A stretch of 64,000 nt of DNA from Butyricimonas faecihominis (lineage in GTDB: Bacteria; Bacteroidota; Bacteroidia; Bacteroidales; Marinifilaceae). Both the position numbers and the translations under genes were made by a program. Numbering within the stretch: the first letter of the stretch is position 1; each line of letters starts with the position of its first letter. The stretch lies in contig NZ_AP028155.1 of assembly GCF_033096445.1 (NCBI RefSeq), positions 4,221,880-4,285,879 of the forward strand. The letters are read 5' to 3'. A model generated the notes under the pieces. That model was not told where the DNA came from and searched no databases. It saw only the letters and a program-made list of their open reading frames with translations. Below are positions 47,154 to 54,211 of the stretch, one piece after another.

Positions 47154-47202
47154 GGGCATTGCCTCACGCCTAAACGATGTTTAGACAGATGAAGCAATGC
47201 CC
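47154..47202. repeat. Second hairpin at the ICE end
   Basis: Arms GGGCATTGC and GCAATGCCC enclose a smaller hairpin CTAAAC/GTTTAG. On the plus strand it is followed by CTTTCTTTT, so it could end a transcript coming from the left or form part of a structured RNA. Confidence 0.5.
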
Positions 47203-47608
47203 CTTTCTTTTGCGCCTATGCCAAGAGGTGCTTTTACGGGTTTTCAAATGATTTTTCTTTTTTCGCTGTCTCTTTTGCCGGAAGCGGAAAGTGAATGCAG
47301 AGTGTGTCAGCCTGCCCCATGAATGAAACAGGCGCCCACACACAGCCGGACAAACCGGGAAGAATGATTGTTGCCACCCGGCTGAACAAGTTCCGTCGGA
47401 TCGGAAACAATCATACTTCCTTTGTTGTGGTTTGCCCTTTTCACGCTTCCGGTGATGTCTTTTTCCTTTTGGTGATTCTTTTTTTTACGGATTTTCCCCT
47501 GAAGTTTTTTTCTACACAATCTGCCTCTGTTTTCGTTTACCTCCATTTTGCGCCTTTCAGTAAGCCGCATCAGTCAGTCATTTTCGTTCTGGGCGCAAAG
47601 GTAATTCC

Positions 47609-47709
47609 GGGATTGGACGGGAAAGCAAGGTCAAGCCTCCTGTTTTCGGTAAAAATCTCCAGCCCTGCGGGTAGTATTTTGACCGAAAAACCTTGCATTC
47701 CCTAATCCC
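47609..47709. repeat. 101-nt bulged palindrome upstream of the small-protein operon
   Basis: The left arm contains GGGATT, GGGAAAGCAAGGT, an 11-nt bulge, and TTTTCGGTAAAAAT (47609-47656). The right arm 47676-47709 complements these in order (ATTTTGACCGAAAA, ACCTTGCATTCCC, AATCCC) with two mismatches. The apical loop holds CCCTGCGGG. The surrounding region 47203-47866 has no convincing gene, only compositional shadow frames on both strands. The first gene of the operon starts 158 nt downstream. Confidence 0.6.
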
Positions 47710-47866
47710 TACCTTTTCAAGCACCCGAAACGAAAACGACCGATGCGACAGAAAGACGCATAAAAAAAATGTCGGATAAACGAGAGGCAGATAAGATAGT
47801 TTGAAACTCAACTCCCTCAGCTCTTGAATCCGCATTAAAAACAAAAAAATCAAAAACAGCGAAGAT

Positions 47867-48082
47867 ATGACGGCAACGGCAAATTTCAGACAAATGGCGC
47901 AACACATCGGGTTGGCGATATGCGGCTTGATGATGCGCACCGCCTTCGGGGTGTTCGGCATCCTTTGGGGCATCATCAGAGAGATTGTAAACGGAGTGTT
48001 CCGAGTGGCGATAGGTGTAATCGTGGCTATCCTTTCCACCATTGCCTTCTTTGGCTTCATCCTTTGGTTATTCACCCTTTAA
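47867..48082 (+). CDS. Small membrane protein of the ICE
   Basis: A 71-residue protein with two hydrophobic stretches (about 14-36 'IGLAICGLMMRTAFGVFGILWG', and 45-70 'FRVAIGVIVAILSTIAFFGFILWLF'). It is probably an inner-membrane protein with two helices. It is the first gene of a rightward accessory operon and is followed 11 nt later by another small gene. I do not recognise the family. It might act in surface exclusion or establishment, but the sequence does not show this. Confidence 0.7.
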   Translation: MTATANFRQMAQHIGLAICGLMMRTAFGVFGILWGIIREIVNGVFRVAIGVIVAILSTIAFFGFILWLFTL

Positions 48083-48093
48083 CCCTTACCGAC

Positions 48094-48315
48094 ATGGCAA
48101 AAAGAAACAGCAAGACGGCAGCGCAGCAGTGCAGATATTACGAGGTGGACAACATCTTCGTGTATATGGTGGAAACGTACATCAACGGCAATTTTGAAAC
48201 TTTCCGAAGATTGTACCACGAACTGAACAAGGACGCACGGAGGGATTTCATGGACTTCCTTCTCAGCGAGGTAGAGCCGACCTATTGGAGAGAGATACTG
48301 AAACAGATAATCTAA
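48094..48315 (+). CDS. Small ICE protein of unknown function
   Basis: A 73-residue protein starting at ATG 48094 (MAKRNSKTAAQQCRYYEVDNIF). A longer open frame exists upstream, but it overlaps the previous gene entirely. The protein is soluble-looking and helical, with aromatic and charged residues ('FETFRRLYHELNKDARRDFMDFLLSEV'). It lies 11 nt after the membrane protein and 13 nt before the PcfK-like gene. The family is not recognised. Confidence 0.65.
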   Translation: MAKRNSKTAAQQCRYYEVDNIFVYMVETYINGNFETFRRLYHELNKDARRDFMDFLLSEVEPTYWREILKQII

Positions 48316-48328
48316 AAATGACAGCGAT

Positions 48329-48745
48329 ATGAAAGGAACAGACCATTTCAAGAGAACGATATATATGTACTTGGAACAGCGTGCGGAGGAAGATGCGCTA
48401 TTTGCAAAGAAGTACCGCAACCCTGCCAAGAACATGGACGAGTGCGTGACCCACATTCTGAACTATGTGCAGAAAAGCGGTTGCAACGGTTTCACGGACG
48501 GAGAGATATTCGGGCAAGCCATCCACTACTATGAGGAAAACGAGATAGAGGTGGGCAAACCGATGGACTGCCAAGTGGTTGTGAACCACGTTGTGAAACT
48601 CACGGCAGAGGAAAAGGCGGAGGCACGTCAGAACGCTGTCCGCAAATACCAAGAGGAGGAACTCCGCAAGTTGCAGAACCGCCACAGACCGTCAGCGAGA
48701 AAAGAAAACCAACCCCAACCCTCATTATTTGATTTAGGCTTATGA
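48329..48745 (+). CDS. PcfK-like protein
   Basis: A 138-residue soluble protein of the PcfK-like family, found with PcfJ in conjugative elements. It opens 'MKGTDHFKRTIYMYLEQRAEED' and contains 'GFTDGEIFGQAIHYYEENEIEVG'. A charged helix follows ('KLTAEEKAEARQNAVRKYQEEELRKLQ'), and the C-terminal 'QPSLFDLGL' tail resembles a clamp-binding or short linear motif (QPSLFDL; the resemblance to a beta-clamp-binding peptide is inference). The stop overlaps the PcfJ start (ATGA at 48742), so the two are translationally coupled. Confidence 0.8.
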   Translation: MKGTDHFKRTIYMYLEQRAEEDALFAKKYRNPAKNMDECVTHILNYVQKSGCNGFTDGEIFGQAIHYYEENEIEVGKPMDCQVVVNHVVKLTAEEKAEARQNAVRKYQEEELRKLQNRHRPSARKENQPQPSLFDLGL

Positions 48746-50073
48746 AACCGAAGACCAAGATACAGAAAGAGGTGGCAAGACTTTCCGCCAACCTTCGCCC
48801 CATATCAGCGACACAAATAGATTGGGCATACCGCCACTGCGTTGAGCATATCGGCTACCGCACCAAGAAAGGGAACATCACCTGTTCCGACTGCGGTCAC
48901 GAGTGGCACAGCGACAGCGGACTATGCGACACCCTTGAAGGCTGCACCTGCCCCAAATGCCATGCCGAACTCAAAGTGCAGGACACACGCAGACGCATCT
49001 ACAAGGAAACGCAGAATTTCAGCGTGATAACCACCTGCAAAGGGTATCAGGTAATCCGCGTGGCGCAGGTCAGATGCGAGAGCAGGAAAGGCGAACCGAT
49101 GCGTTTCTACTGCCACGAGGTCGTGCAGCGTTGGATTTCACCCGACGGCAAGGTTACGGACATGGCGTTGCTCCGTGGCTTCCTTTTCTGCTATTGCGAT
49201 GTGTGGGCATTAGGCAGCGATATGGAGGTAAGACCGCACAACAGCCTATACGATGATGTGGTGGCAAGAAGCTGTGCATATCCAAAGATGAGGATATTGC
49301 CCCAACTCAGACGTAACGGCTTCAAGGGCGATTTCCACGGCATCTCCCCCGTGCGTCTTTTCAAAGCCTTGCTTTCAGACCCAAGAATTGAAACCCTTAT
49401 GAAAGGCGGTGAGATTGAGGTCATGAAACACTTTCTTTTCAATACCCGTACTGCCGATGAATGTTGGGCATCATATCTGATTGCCAAGCGTCACAAGTAT
49501 CAGATAGACAATCTCTCAATGTGGTGCGACTATCTGCGTATGCTCAAAAAACTCGGTCAAGACCTCCGTAACCCGAAGAACATCTGTCCCGAAGATTTCA
49601 TGGCGGCACACGACAACGCAACCCGAAAAATTGAAGCCATACACGAGAAGGAAAGAGCCGCAGAGCAACGCCGTTGGGAGATTGAAAGGCGTGAGCGTGA
49701 GCAACAGCGACAACTCCAACGAAAGAAAGATGCGGAGGATTTCATCGCCAACAAATCCAAATTCTTCGGCTTGGTAATCACGGACGAGGAAATAATCGTC
49801 AAGGTGCTTGAAAGCATAGACGAGTATTACAACGAGGGCAAGACGCAGGGCATCTGCGTGTTTGGCAGTGGATACTACAAGAAAGCCGACACCCTCATAC
49901 TATCGGCAAGGATTGGCGATGAGATTATTGAAACCGTAGAGGTGGACTTGCGAACCCTCGAAGTGGTGCAGTGCCACGGCAAGCACAACCAGGACACCGA
50001 ATATCACGAGCGCATCATAGACCTTGTGAACAAGAACGCCAACCTTATCCGTGAGCGGATGAAAGCGGCATAG
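48742..50073 (+). CDS. PcfJ-like protein with zinc ribbon
   Basis: A 443-residue protein of the PcfJ family. Near the N-terminus two CxxC pairs ('CSDCGHEW' and 'CTCPKCHAEL', about residues 52-80) form a likely zinc ribbon. A conserved middle region contains 'RFYCHEVVQRWISPDG' and 'SLYDDVVARSCAYPKMRILPQLRRNGF'. A long coiled coil follows (about 295-335, 'EKERAAEQRRWEIERREREQQR'). The start overlaps the PcfK stop by 4 nt. The original PcfJ comes from enterococcal conjugation loci. The precise role in Bacteroidetes elements is not known to me. Confidence 0.82.
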   Translation: MKPKTKIQKEVARLSANLRPISATQIDWAYRHCVEHIGYRTKKGNITCSDCGHEWHSDSGLCDTLEGCTCPKCHAELKVQDTRRRIYKETQNFSVITTCKGYQVIRVAQVRCESRKGEPMRFYCHEVVQRWISPDGKVTDMALLRGFLFCYCDVWALGSDMEVRPHNSLYDDVVARSCAYPKMRILPQLRRNGFKGDFHGISPVRLFKALLSDPRIETLMKGGEIEVMKHFLFNTRTADECWASYLIAKRHKYQIDNLSMWCDYLRMLKKLGQDLRNPKNICPEDFMAAHDNATRKIEAIHEKERAAEQRRWEIERREREQQRQLQRKKDAEDFIANKSKFFGLVITDEEIIVKVLESIDEYYNEGKTQGICVFGSGYYKKADTLILSARIGDEIIETVEVDLRTLEVVQCHGKHNQDTEYHERIIDLVNKNANLIRERMKAA

Positions 50074-50097
50074 CATAACCCCTAAAACAACATTGAT

Positions 50098-50355
50098 ATG
50101 GAAGTAAGAATTGAAAGTATGATTTGTGTGTGGGATGATGCAATCCCCACGATGTTCCTTGAATTTGTGAACCTCCTCACTCTCACAACGAGTGAGGGGG
50201 AATTGAGAAAGAGCGTAAAGGAGTTTGCCGAGAAGCACGAACTTGACAAGTTTTTCCTTTACGGCTTCGGCTCACACCATTTCTACCTGCACCAACGCTA
50301 CACAAGCAACCCCGAAATGGTGATGAAGAACAGAGTTCTGTCAGTACATTTTTAA
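50098..50355 (+). CDS. Small ICE protein of unknown function
   Basis: An 85-residue soluble protein starting 24 nt after PcfJ. It reads 'MEVRIESMICVWDDAIPTMFLEF' and later 'ELDKFFLYGFGSHHFYLHQRYTSNPE', an aromatic- and His-rich stretch. There is no signal peptide or membrane helix. Same strand and close spacing to its neighbours support a real gene of the accessory operon. The family is not recognised. Confidence 0.65.
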   Translation: MEVRIESMICVWDDAIPTMFLEFVNLLTLTTSEGELRKSVKEFAEKHELDKFFLYGFGSHHFYLHQRYTSNPEMVMKNRVLSVHF

Positions 50356-50374
50356 CCATCTAAAAAGCAACATT

Positions 50375-50608
50375 ATGACAACACGAATGACCATCAACGG
50401 AGTAAGCACCTGCGCGGAAGCAGGTACGGAGAAATACGAGCGTTTCCAATCGGGTATCGGAAGACGCAGGCGGACACTTGTGCAGTACGACTACCGCCAC
50501 CCCATAGACAGAGAATTGTTCTCTTGTGTCAAACCCACGTTGGACGAGTGCCGAGCCGCACGGGACAAGTGGCTGAACGCAAAGAAGGGAAAGGAGGACA
50601 GACTATGA
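50375..50608 (+). CDS. DUF3873-like small protein
   Basis: A 77-residue protein with sequence features I associate with DUF3873 of Bacteroidetes mobile elements: 'MTTRMTINGVSTCAEAGTEKYERF', 'GRRRRTLVQYDYRH' and 'LFSCVKPTLDECRAARDKWL'. It is basic and soluble. Its stop overlaps the next start (ATGA at 50605), which shows translational coupling. The function is unknown. Confidence 0.75.
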   Translation: MTTRMTINGVSTCAEAGTEKYERFQSGIGRRRRTLVQYDYRHPIDRELFSCVKPTLDECRAARDKWLNAKKGKEDRL

Positions 50609-50850
50609 ACACGACCTATCAAACGCTGATAGTCAAGTTCAGCGAACCTATCACGGCATTGGACGGTATCTTTGACGATACCGGAGCGTGGGGAACGGAC
50701 ACCCTCAAGGGGTGGATAGATGATTACGAAAGCACACGTTTCACCGCCACCGACAGCCATACGGCAGTCATCACGAGCGAGTACAATATGGAATGTGTGA
50801 AAGAGTGGCTACAACGGCAGACCCCCATTTCCGAAATGCGAGAATTTTGA
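50605..50850 (+). CDS. Small ICE protein coupled to the DUF3873 gene
   Basis: An 81-residue acidic protein starting at ATG 50605 (MNTTYQTLIVKFSEPITALDG), coupled by ATGA to the preceding gene. The longer upstream frame is an overlap artefact. It contains 'GTDTLKGWIDDYESTRFTATDSHTAVI' and ends 'QRQTPISEMREF'. The family is not recognised. The coupling makes a shared function with the DUF3873 protein plausible. Confidence 0.65.
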   Translation: MNTTYQTLIVKFSEPITALDGIFDDTGAWGTDTLKGWIDDYESTRFTATDSHTAVITSEYNMECVKEWLQRQTPISEMREF

Positions 50851-50903
50851 ACGGGATGGCGGTGTCCGCACCGCCAATACTTAAAACCCTAAAAACAAAA
50901 GAT

Positions 50904-51212
50904 ATGATAGCCAAGACGATATTACAGCAGATAGGCGGAAAACGCTTCACCGCCATGACAGGTAGCCGTGATTTCATAGATATGGGCAACGGCTTACGGA
51001 TGAGCCTTGCAAGGAACAAAACAAGTGCCAACCGCCTTGACATCATCTATGACGAAGGGGCAGACCTCTACAATATGCGCTTCTACCGCAGGACGTTCAG
51101 CAAAAAGACCTTTGAGTGCAAGACAAAGGACATTGCCGTACACGAGGGTATCTATTTTGATATGCTGGAGGAAATGTTCACGATGGTGACGGGACTTTAC
51201 ACACGCTTTTGA
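50904..51212 (+). CDS. Conserved small ICE protein, last gene of the accessory operon
   Basis: A 102-residue protein starting at ATG 50904 (MIAKTILQQIGGKRFTAMTGSRDF). The upstream extension of the frame has no support. Features are 'GNGLRMSLARNKTSANRLDIIYDEGADLYNMRFYRRTF' and 'GIYFDMLEEMFTMVTGLYTRF'. Proteins with this opening are common in Bacteroides mobile DNA as hypothetical proteins. Function unknown. It is followed by a region with two hairpins that ends the operon. Confidence 0.7.
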   Translation: MIAKTILQQIGGKRFTAMTGSRDFIDMGNGLRMSLARNKTSANRLDIIYDEGADLYNMRFYRRTFSKKTFECKTKDIAVHEGIYFDMLEEMFTMVTGLYTRF

Positions 51213-51643
51213 GTGGCGGGGCGGCGAGAGCCGCCCTACTTTCTTTCAGTGAGCATGATGGCGGACAAAGAAAGTAGCAAAGAAACCTTTGTCCAATCTG
51301 CGATAACTAAAAAATCCGCAAGTAAAACTTGCGGAGGCTATATATTGGGTCGTTATTTTTTGGTGGAGGGGAATGATAATCTCGAACCGTTGAACTACAC
51401 ATTTCTGCTTCGTCTCCATTTCCCCCAACGATTTGATACGTTCAATCATTTTTGTTGTTCCTTTCTGAATTTTCCTAAATACTTTCTTCATAATTTCGCT
51501 ATACTTTTTATGGTTAATAACTATGTTTTGTATTGCTCTCACAACACTTACAACTTGAAGTGTTATTTGGAAACCGATAGGCAAAAATGGCTCAACGATG
51601 TCAATTAACGAGAAAATCCTACGATAATCTATCAAGTGATAGA
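51213..51643. other. AT-rich gap with a hairpin and no secure gene
   Basis: This stretch is clearly lower in GC than its flanks. A hairpin TCCGCAAG/CTTGCGGA lies at 51315-51335 and is followed by TTTTTT on the minus strand, so it is a minus-strand terminator. A minus-strand open frame (51246-51722) runs through it and contains 'KKVFRKIQKGTTKMIERIKSLGEME', but it crosses both hairpins and overlaps the lysozyme end. I do not accept it as a gene. It may be the remnant of an insertion. Confidence 0.4.
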
Positions 51644-51682
51644 GCAAAAGACGTGCCAAGTTAAATATGGCACGTCTTTTGC
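51644..51682. terminator. Bidirectional terminator closing the tra operon
   Basis: Perfect 15-bp arms GCAAAAGACGTGCCA and TGGCACGTCTTTTGC with a 9-nt loop lie 18 nt past the lysozyme stop. The arm ends supply the T tracts on both strands, so it can stop transcripts from both directions. Confidence 0.85.
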
Positions 51683-51699
51683 CAGTTTTGTCAGTCCTT

Positions 51700-52227
51700 T
51701 TATGGGATATACAACAGCGCAAACTCCGCCTTTCTCCGTTTGAGCAGCATGGCGTGGCGTTTTCCTTTGTAGTTGCAGAAGGCTATATACTCACGGTAGA
51801 TGTTCCTGTCACCAGCTTCCAGCTTCTTGATTAAGGTGCTTTTGGGGATTGTTTTGCTGCCTAACAGCTTCGCCGGTCCCACATTGTAAGCTAACGTGCC
51901 AAGCAAAATCGAATCAACCCCGAATTTACGGAACATGGCGACAAATTTGCGCAGGTCTTTCCGCAAAAGTTCATCCGCATCCCGTTTTGTCATGGTTCGT
52001 GCCGAATACTTCTCGTTTGGCAAAAGTTTGTGACCCCAACCGACGTATGGGTAGTGTTTTTCTGAGTGCCAGCCTTCAAAGTAGCGGCAGCATAAAAAAG
52101 CACGTTCCATAAGCGGCAGTCGGTAGATTGCCGCCTGCCCGTCCGTTCCCTCTTGGCGGCTGATCTGCGCGGACACAGAACAGACCGTCAGAAGTGAACA
52201 GAGCATTGTCATGAATACACGCATCAT
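51700..52227 (-). CDS. Exported lysozyme-like glycosidase of the transfer region
   Basis: A 175-residue exported protein (signal MMRVFMTMLCSLLTVCSVSA-QI) of the GH24/phage-lysozyme type. Likely catalytic residues are in 'CCRYFEGWHSEKHYPYVGWGHKL': the Glu after RYF and the turn before GWGH. 'LGTLAYNVGPAKL' and 'EYIAFCNYKGKR' match the lysozyme core. It would open the peptidoglycan for assembly of the conjugation pore. It overlaps TraQ by 4 nt (ATGA) and is the last gene of the tra operon. Confidence 0.85.
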   Translation of the reverse strand: MMRVFMTMLCSLLTVCSVSAQISRQEGTDGQAAIYRLPLMERAFLCCRYFEGWHSEKHYPYVGWGHKLLPNEKYSARTMTKRDADELLRKDLRKFVAMFRKFGVDSILLGTLAYNVGPAKLLGSKTIPKSTLIKKLEAGDRNIYREYIAFCNYKGKRHAMLLKRRKAEFALLYIP

Positions 52228-52727
52228 TTCAACAAGGGGCTGAAGTTGCCGATGGGAACGATGGTAAGATCGTCGTCCTTTACATTCCTGTTGTTGAAGT
52301 CAAATTCCAGTTCGTAGGAGTTGCTAAAGTTATCCTCCACCACCACGATGAAATTATGCGCCTCATCACCCGCCGCCGTGTAGTACAGGCGGAATTTTTC
52401 GTTCTCCAGCAGGTAGCGGTCGTTAGGCAGGAAGGTGATGCCGTTATCCATTTTGAGCGAGCCTTCCCCCTCGAACTGGAAATAGCGGATGGTATAGAGC
52501 GTACCCGAAAAGTCGCCCTCCTTTTTCAGTTCACAGCGGATTTCCACTGTCTGCCCCTTTACTACCTTGTTCGGCACGGGCATGACCTCCACCGTGAAGG
52601 GATAGGACTGCTGGATGTCCATGTCATCGTCACATGACACGAGGGTGAATGACATGGCGGCTATCAGGCATAACGCCACTGCCTTGAATATTGATGTTCT
52701 CTTGTTTCTGTTGTTCAGTATGTTCAT
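52224..52727 (-). CDS. traQ: Conjugative transposon protein TraQ (DUF3872)
   Basis: A 167-residue envelope protein starting at ATG 52727, which overlaps the TraP stop (ATGA). The longer frame upstream lies inside traP. After a signal with lipobox ('SFTLVSC') it reads 'QQSYPFTVEVMPVPNKVVKGQTVEIRCELKKEGDF', 'RYFQFEGEGSLKM', and ends 'LTIVPIGNFSPLLK'. This fits DUF3872/TraQ, a small lipoprotein near the end of CTnDOT-type tra operons. Its exact role in transfer is unknown. Confidence 0.87.
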   Translation of the reverse strand: MNILNNRNKRTSIFKAVALCLIAAMSFTLVSCDDDMDIQQSYPFTVEVMPVPNKVVKGQTVEIRCELKKEGDFSGTLYTIRYFQFEGEGSLKMDNGITFLPNDRYLLENEKFRLYYTAAGDEAHNFIVVVEDNFSNSYELEFDFNNRNVKDDDLTIVPIGNFSPLLK

Positions 52728-53626
52728 TGTTCTTCGATTTTTAGATGGTTGTTTTTCTGTTTTTTCGTTGTCAGTTGCAGGTACTCGTTCAAGTCCTTGC
52801 AACCGTCATAGAGGGAGGAACGGTCGGTGACACGTTCCCCGTATCGCATGGTAAGTGCGGCAAGCGTCCGCCGTCCGGCTTCGTCACGGTCGAGGAAGCA
52901 GCCGATGCGCCCGTATCCGTCCAGCAATCCCGCCGCCTTCTCCACGTTGGCGACTGAGTTCAGCACAAGACAGTCAGCGTTACCGGTTACACCAAGCGTC
53001 ACGGCAGAGAGAAAGTCCATGAAGCCCTCGAACACGAGGCACTCGTCAGCCGGGATGTCATTCGCCTTTACCAGTGATACAGACTTCGGAGGTATGCAAC
53101 CCTTGAAATATCGGCTTCTGACTTCATAGCCACCTGCCATGTTCGGAAAGCCAACGGCAAAATACCGTTTCCCACGCACACCGTAGTTCAAGCGGCAGCA
53201 GTGACGGGATGCGATGGCGTAAGGGATGCCCCGTTCCTCTAAATACTCCGTCAGCAGTGAGCGGAGCAGCGGAGCGACCTCCACATCCTCAAAAACGGAT
53301 TCGGTCGGCTTCGAGAGATAGACGGGCTTTTCCCATCCGGCAACCGTCATATTGGCGGCTTCCGCTATGAACTTCGCTTGCTTCATGAAGTCATCGCTTT
53401 GCAGAAACTCCCCGGCAAGCGTGAAGATGTCGCCGCCCTTGCCCAAACCGAAGTCGTACCAGAGCTGTTTCGCCACGTTCACACGGAAAGAGGATGTGCG
53501 CTCGCCCCTGTACGGGGCAAGATACCACAGCTCGTTACCGCTCCTTCTGACAGGCTCATGCCCCAGCCGTGCGAGAAAATCCGCAAGCGGCATCCTTCTG
53601 ACAGCATCTATTTCCGTCCTTTCCAT
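52724..53626 (-). CDS. traP: Toprim DNA primase-like protein TraP
   Basis: A 300-residue cytoplasmic protein from ATG 53626 (MERTEIDAVRRMPLADFL); the frame upstream of it overlaps traO. The N-terminal part aligns with the primase zinc-finger fold ('YLAPYRGERTSSFRVNVAKQLWYDFGLGKGGDIFTLAGEF'). The Cys and His zinc ligands of the canonical 'CPFH...CFGCGxGGD' pattern are replaced. The Toprim domain has 'CLVFEGFMDFLSA' (catalytic Glu) and 'CFLDRDEAGRR' (DxD). It probably primes the complementary strand after conjugative transfer. It overlaps traQ by 4 nt. Confidence 0.87.
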   Translation of the reverse strand: MERTEIDAVRRMPLADFLARLGHEPVRRSGNELWYLAPYRGERTSSFRVNVAKQLWYDFGLGKGGDIFTLAGEFLQSDDFMKQAKFIAEAANMTVAGWEKPVYLSKPTESVFEDVEVAPLLRSLLTEYLEERGIPYAIASRHCCRLNYGVRGKRYFAVGFPNMAGGYEVRSRYFKGCIPPKSVSLVKANDIPADECLVFEGFMDFLSAVTLGVTGNADCLVLNSVANVEKAAGLLDGYGRIGCFLDRDEAGRRTLAALTMRYGERVTDRSSLYDGCKDLNEYLQLTTKKQKNNHLKIEEQ

Positions 53627-53633
53627 GCCCGTG

Positions 53634-54209
53634 TCAGTTGATGATGAACTTGATACCGACCCCGAACTGCGTGTGGAACTTCCGTGTGTCGCCACCCCAA
53701 AGGCAACGCTCCCGCAGGTTGGCAAGCAGGGCGATACGGTCTGCCACGTAACACTCCACATCGAGCGTCAGCGCACCGCCGTAGATGAAGGCGTCCCGGT
53801 CGTGCAGCGTGGAGCCGTCATGCAGCACCTTCTTCCCCCAATTTACCGCCTCATATCCGGCGAGAGCCGAAGCCCCGGCATAGACGAAAACAATCTTTCG
53901 GGCGTCCGACAGTATCTTGAAGTAATAGCCGCCCTCCGCCGTGAACTGCGCCACGGGTATCTTGGTGTCCTTGTAGGGATTGTTCTTCAACAGGTATTCG
54001 CCACCGAACACCCACTTGTTCCCCTTCTTCGTGTAGGTGGAGAGAGCCGCCCCGAAGCTGTACCCGCCGTCCTTGCCGCCGAGATTGAAGCCGTCCGCCA
54101 TGTCCGCCCTCACCTCGATGCCCTGCATCTTCGGCAGACACCGCTGGGCGTGCGCCTGCCCTGTAAAAAGGGCAAGCGACGCGATGATTATTGCGATGTA
54201 CTTTCTCAT
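53634..54209 (-). CDS. traO: Conjugal transfer protein TraO
   Basis: A 191-residue exported protein (signal MRKYIAIIIASLALFTGQAHA-QR) with the appearance of an 8-strand outer-membrane barrel: alternating strands 'GYSFGAALSTYTKKGNKWVFGGEYLL', 'FTAEGGYYFKI', 'FVYAGASALAGYEAVNW', 'FIYGGALTLDVECYVADRIALLANLRER' and the C-terminus 'FGVGIKFIIN'. It matches TraO of Bacteroidetes conjugative transposons. It lies 2 nt after traN and 7 nt before traP. Confidence 0.87.
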   Translation of the reverse strand: MRKYIAIIIASLALFTGQAHAQRCLPKMQGIEVRADMADGFNLGGKDGGYSFGAALSTYTKKGNKWVFGGEYLLKNNPYKDTKIPVAQFTAEGGYYFKILSDARKIVFVYAGASALAGYEAVNWGKKVLHDGSTLHDRDAFIYGGALTLDVECYVADRIALLANLRERCLWGGDTRKFHTQFGVGIKFIIN

Positions 54210-54211
54210 GG

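Noticed and set aside
46976-47197. 73-residue minus-strand frame next to the ICE end, in the place of the missing sigma factor
   Set aside because: It has no sigma-factor motifs and runs through two perfect hairpins whose structure explains the sequence better.
47295-47705. 136-residue plus-strand frame in the ICE leader region
   Set aside because: It crosses the left arm and most of the right arm of the 101-nt palindrome and has low-complexity Phe/Ser-rich content with no start signal.
51360-51400. tRNA-like string 'tctcgaacc' in the AT-rich patch
   Set aside because: No acceptor stem or cloverleaf can be folded around it on either strand.
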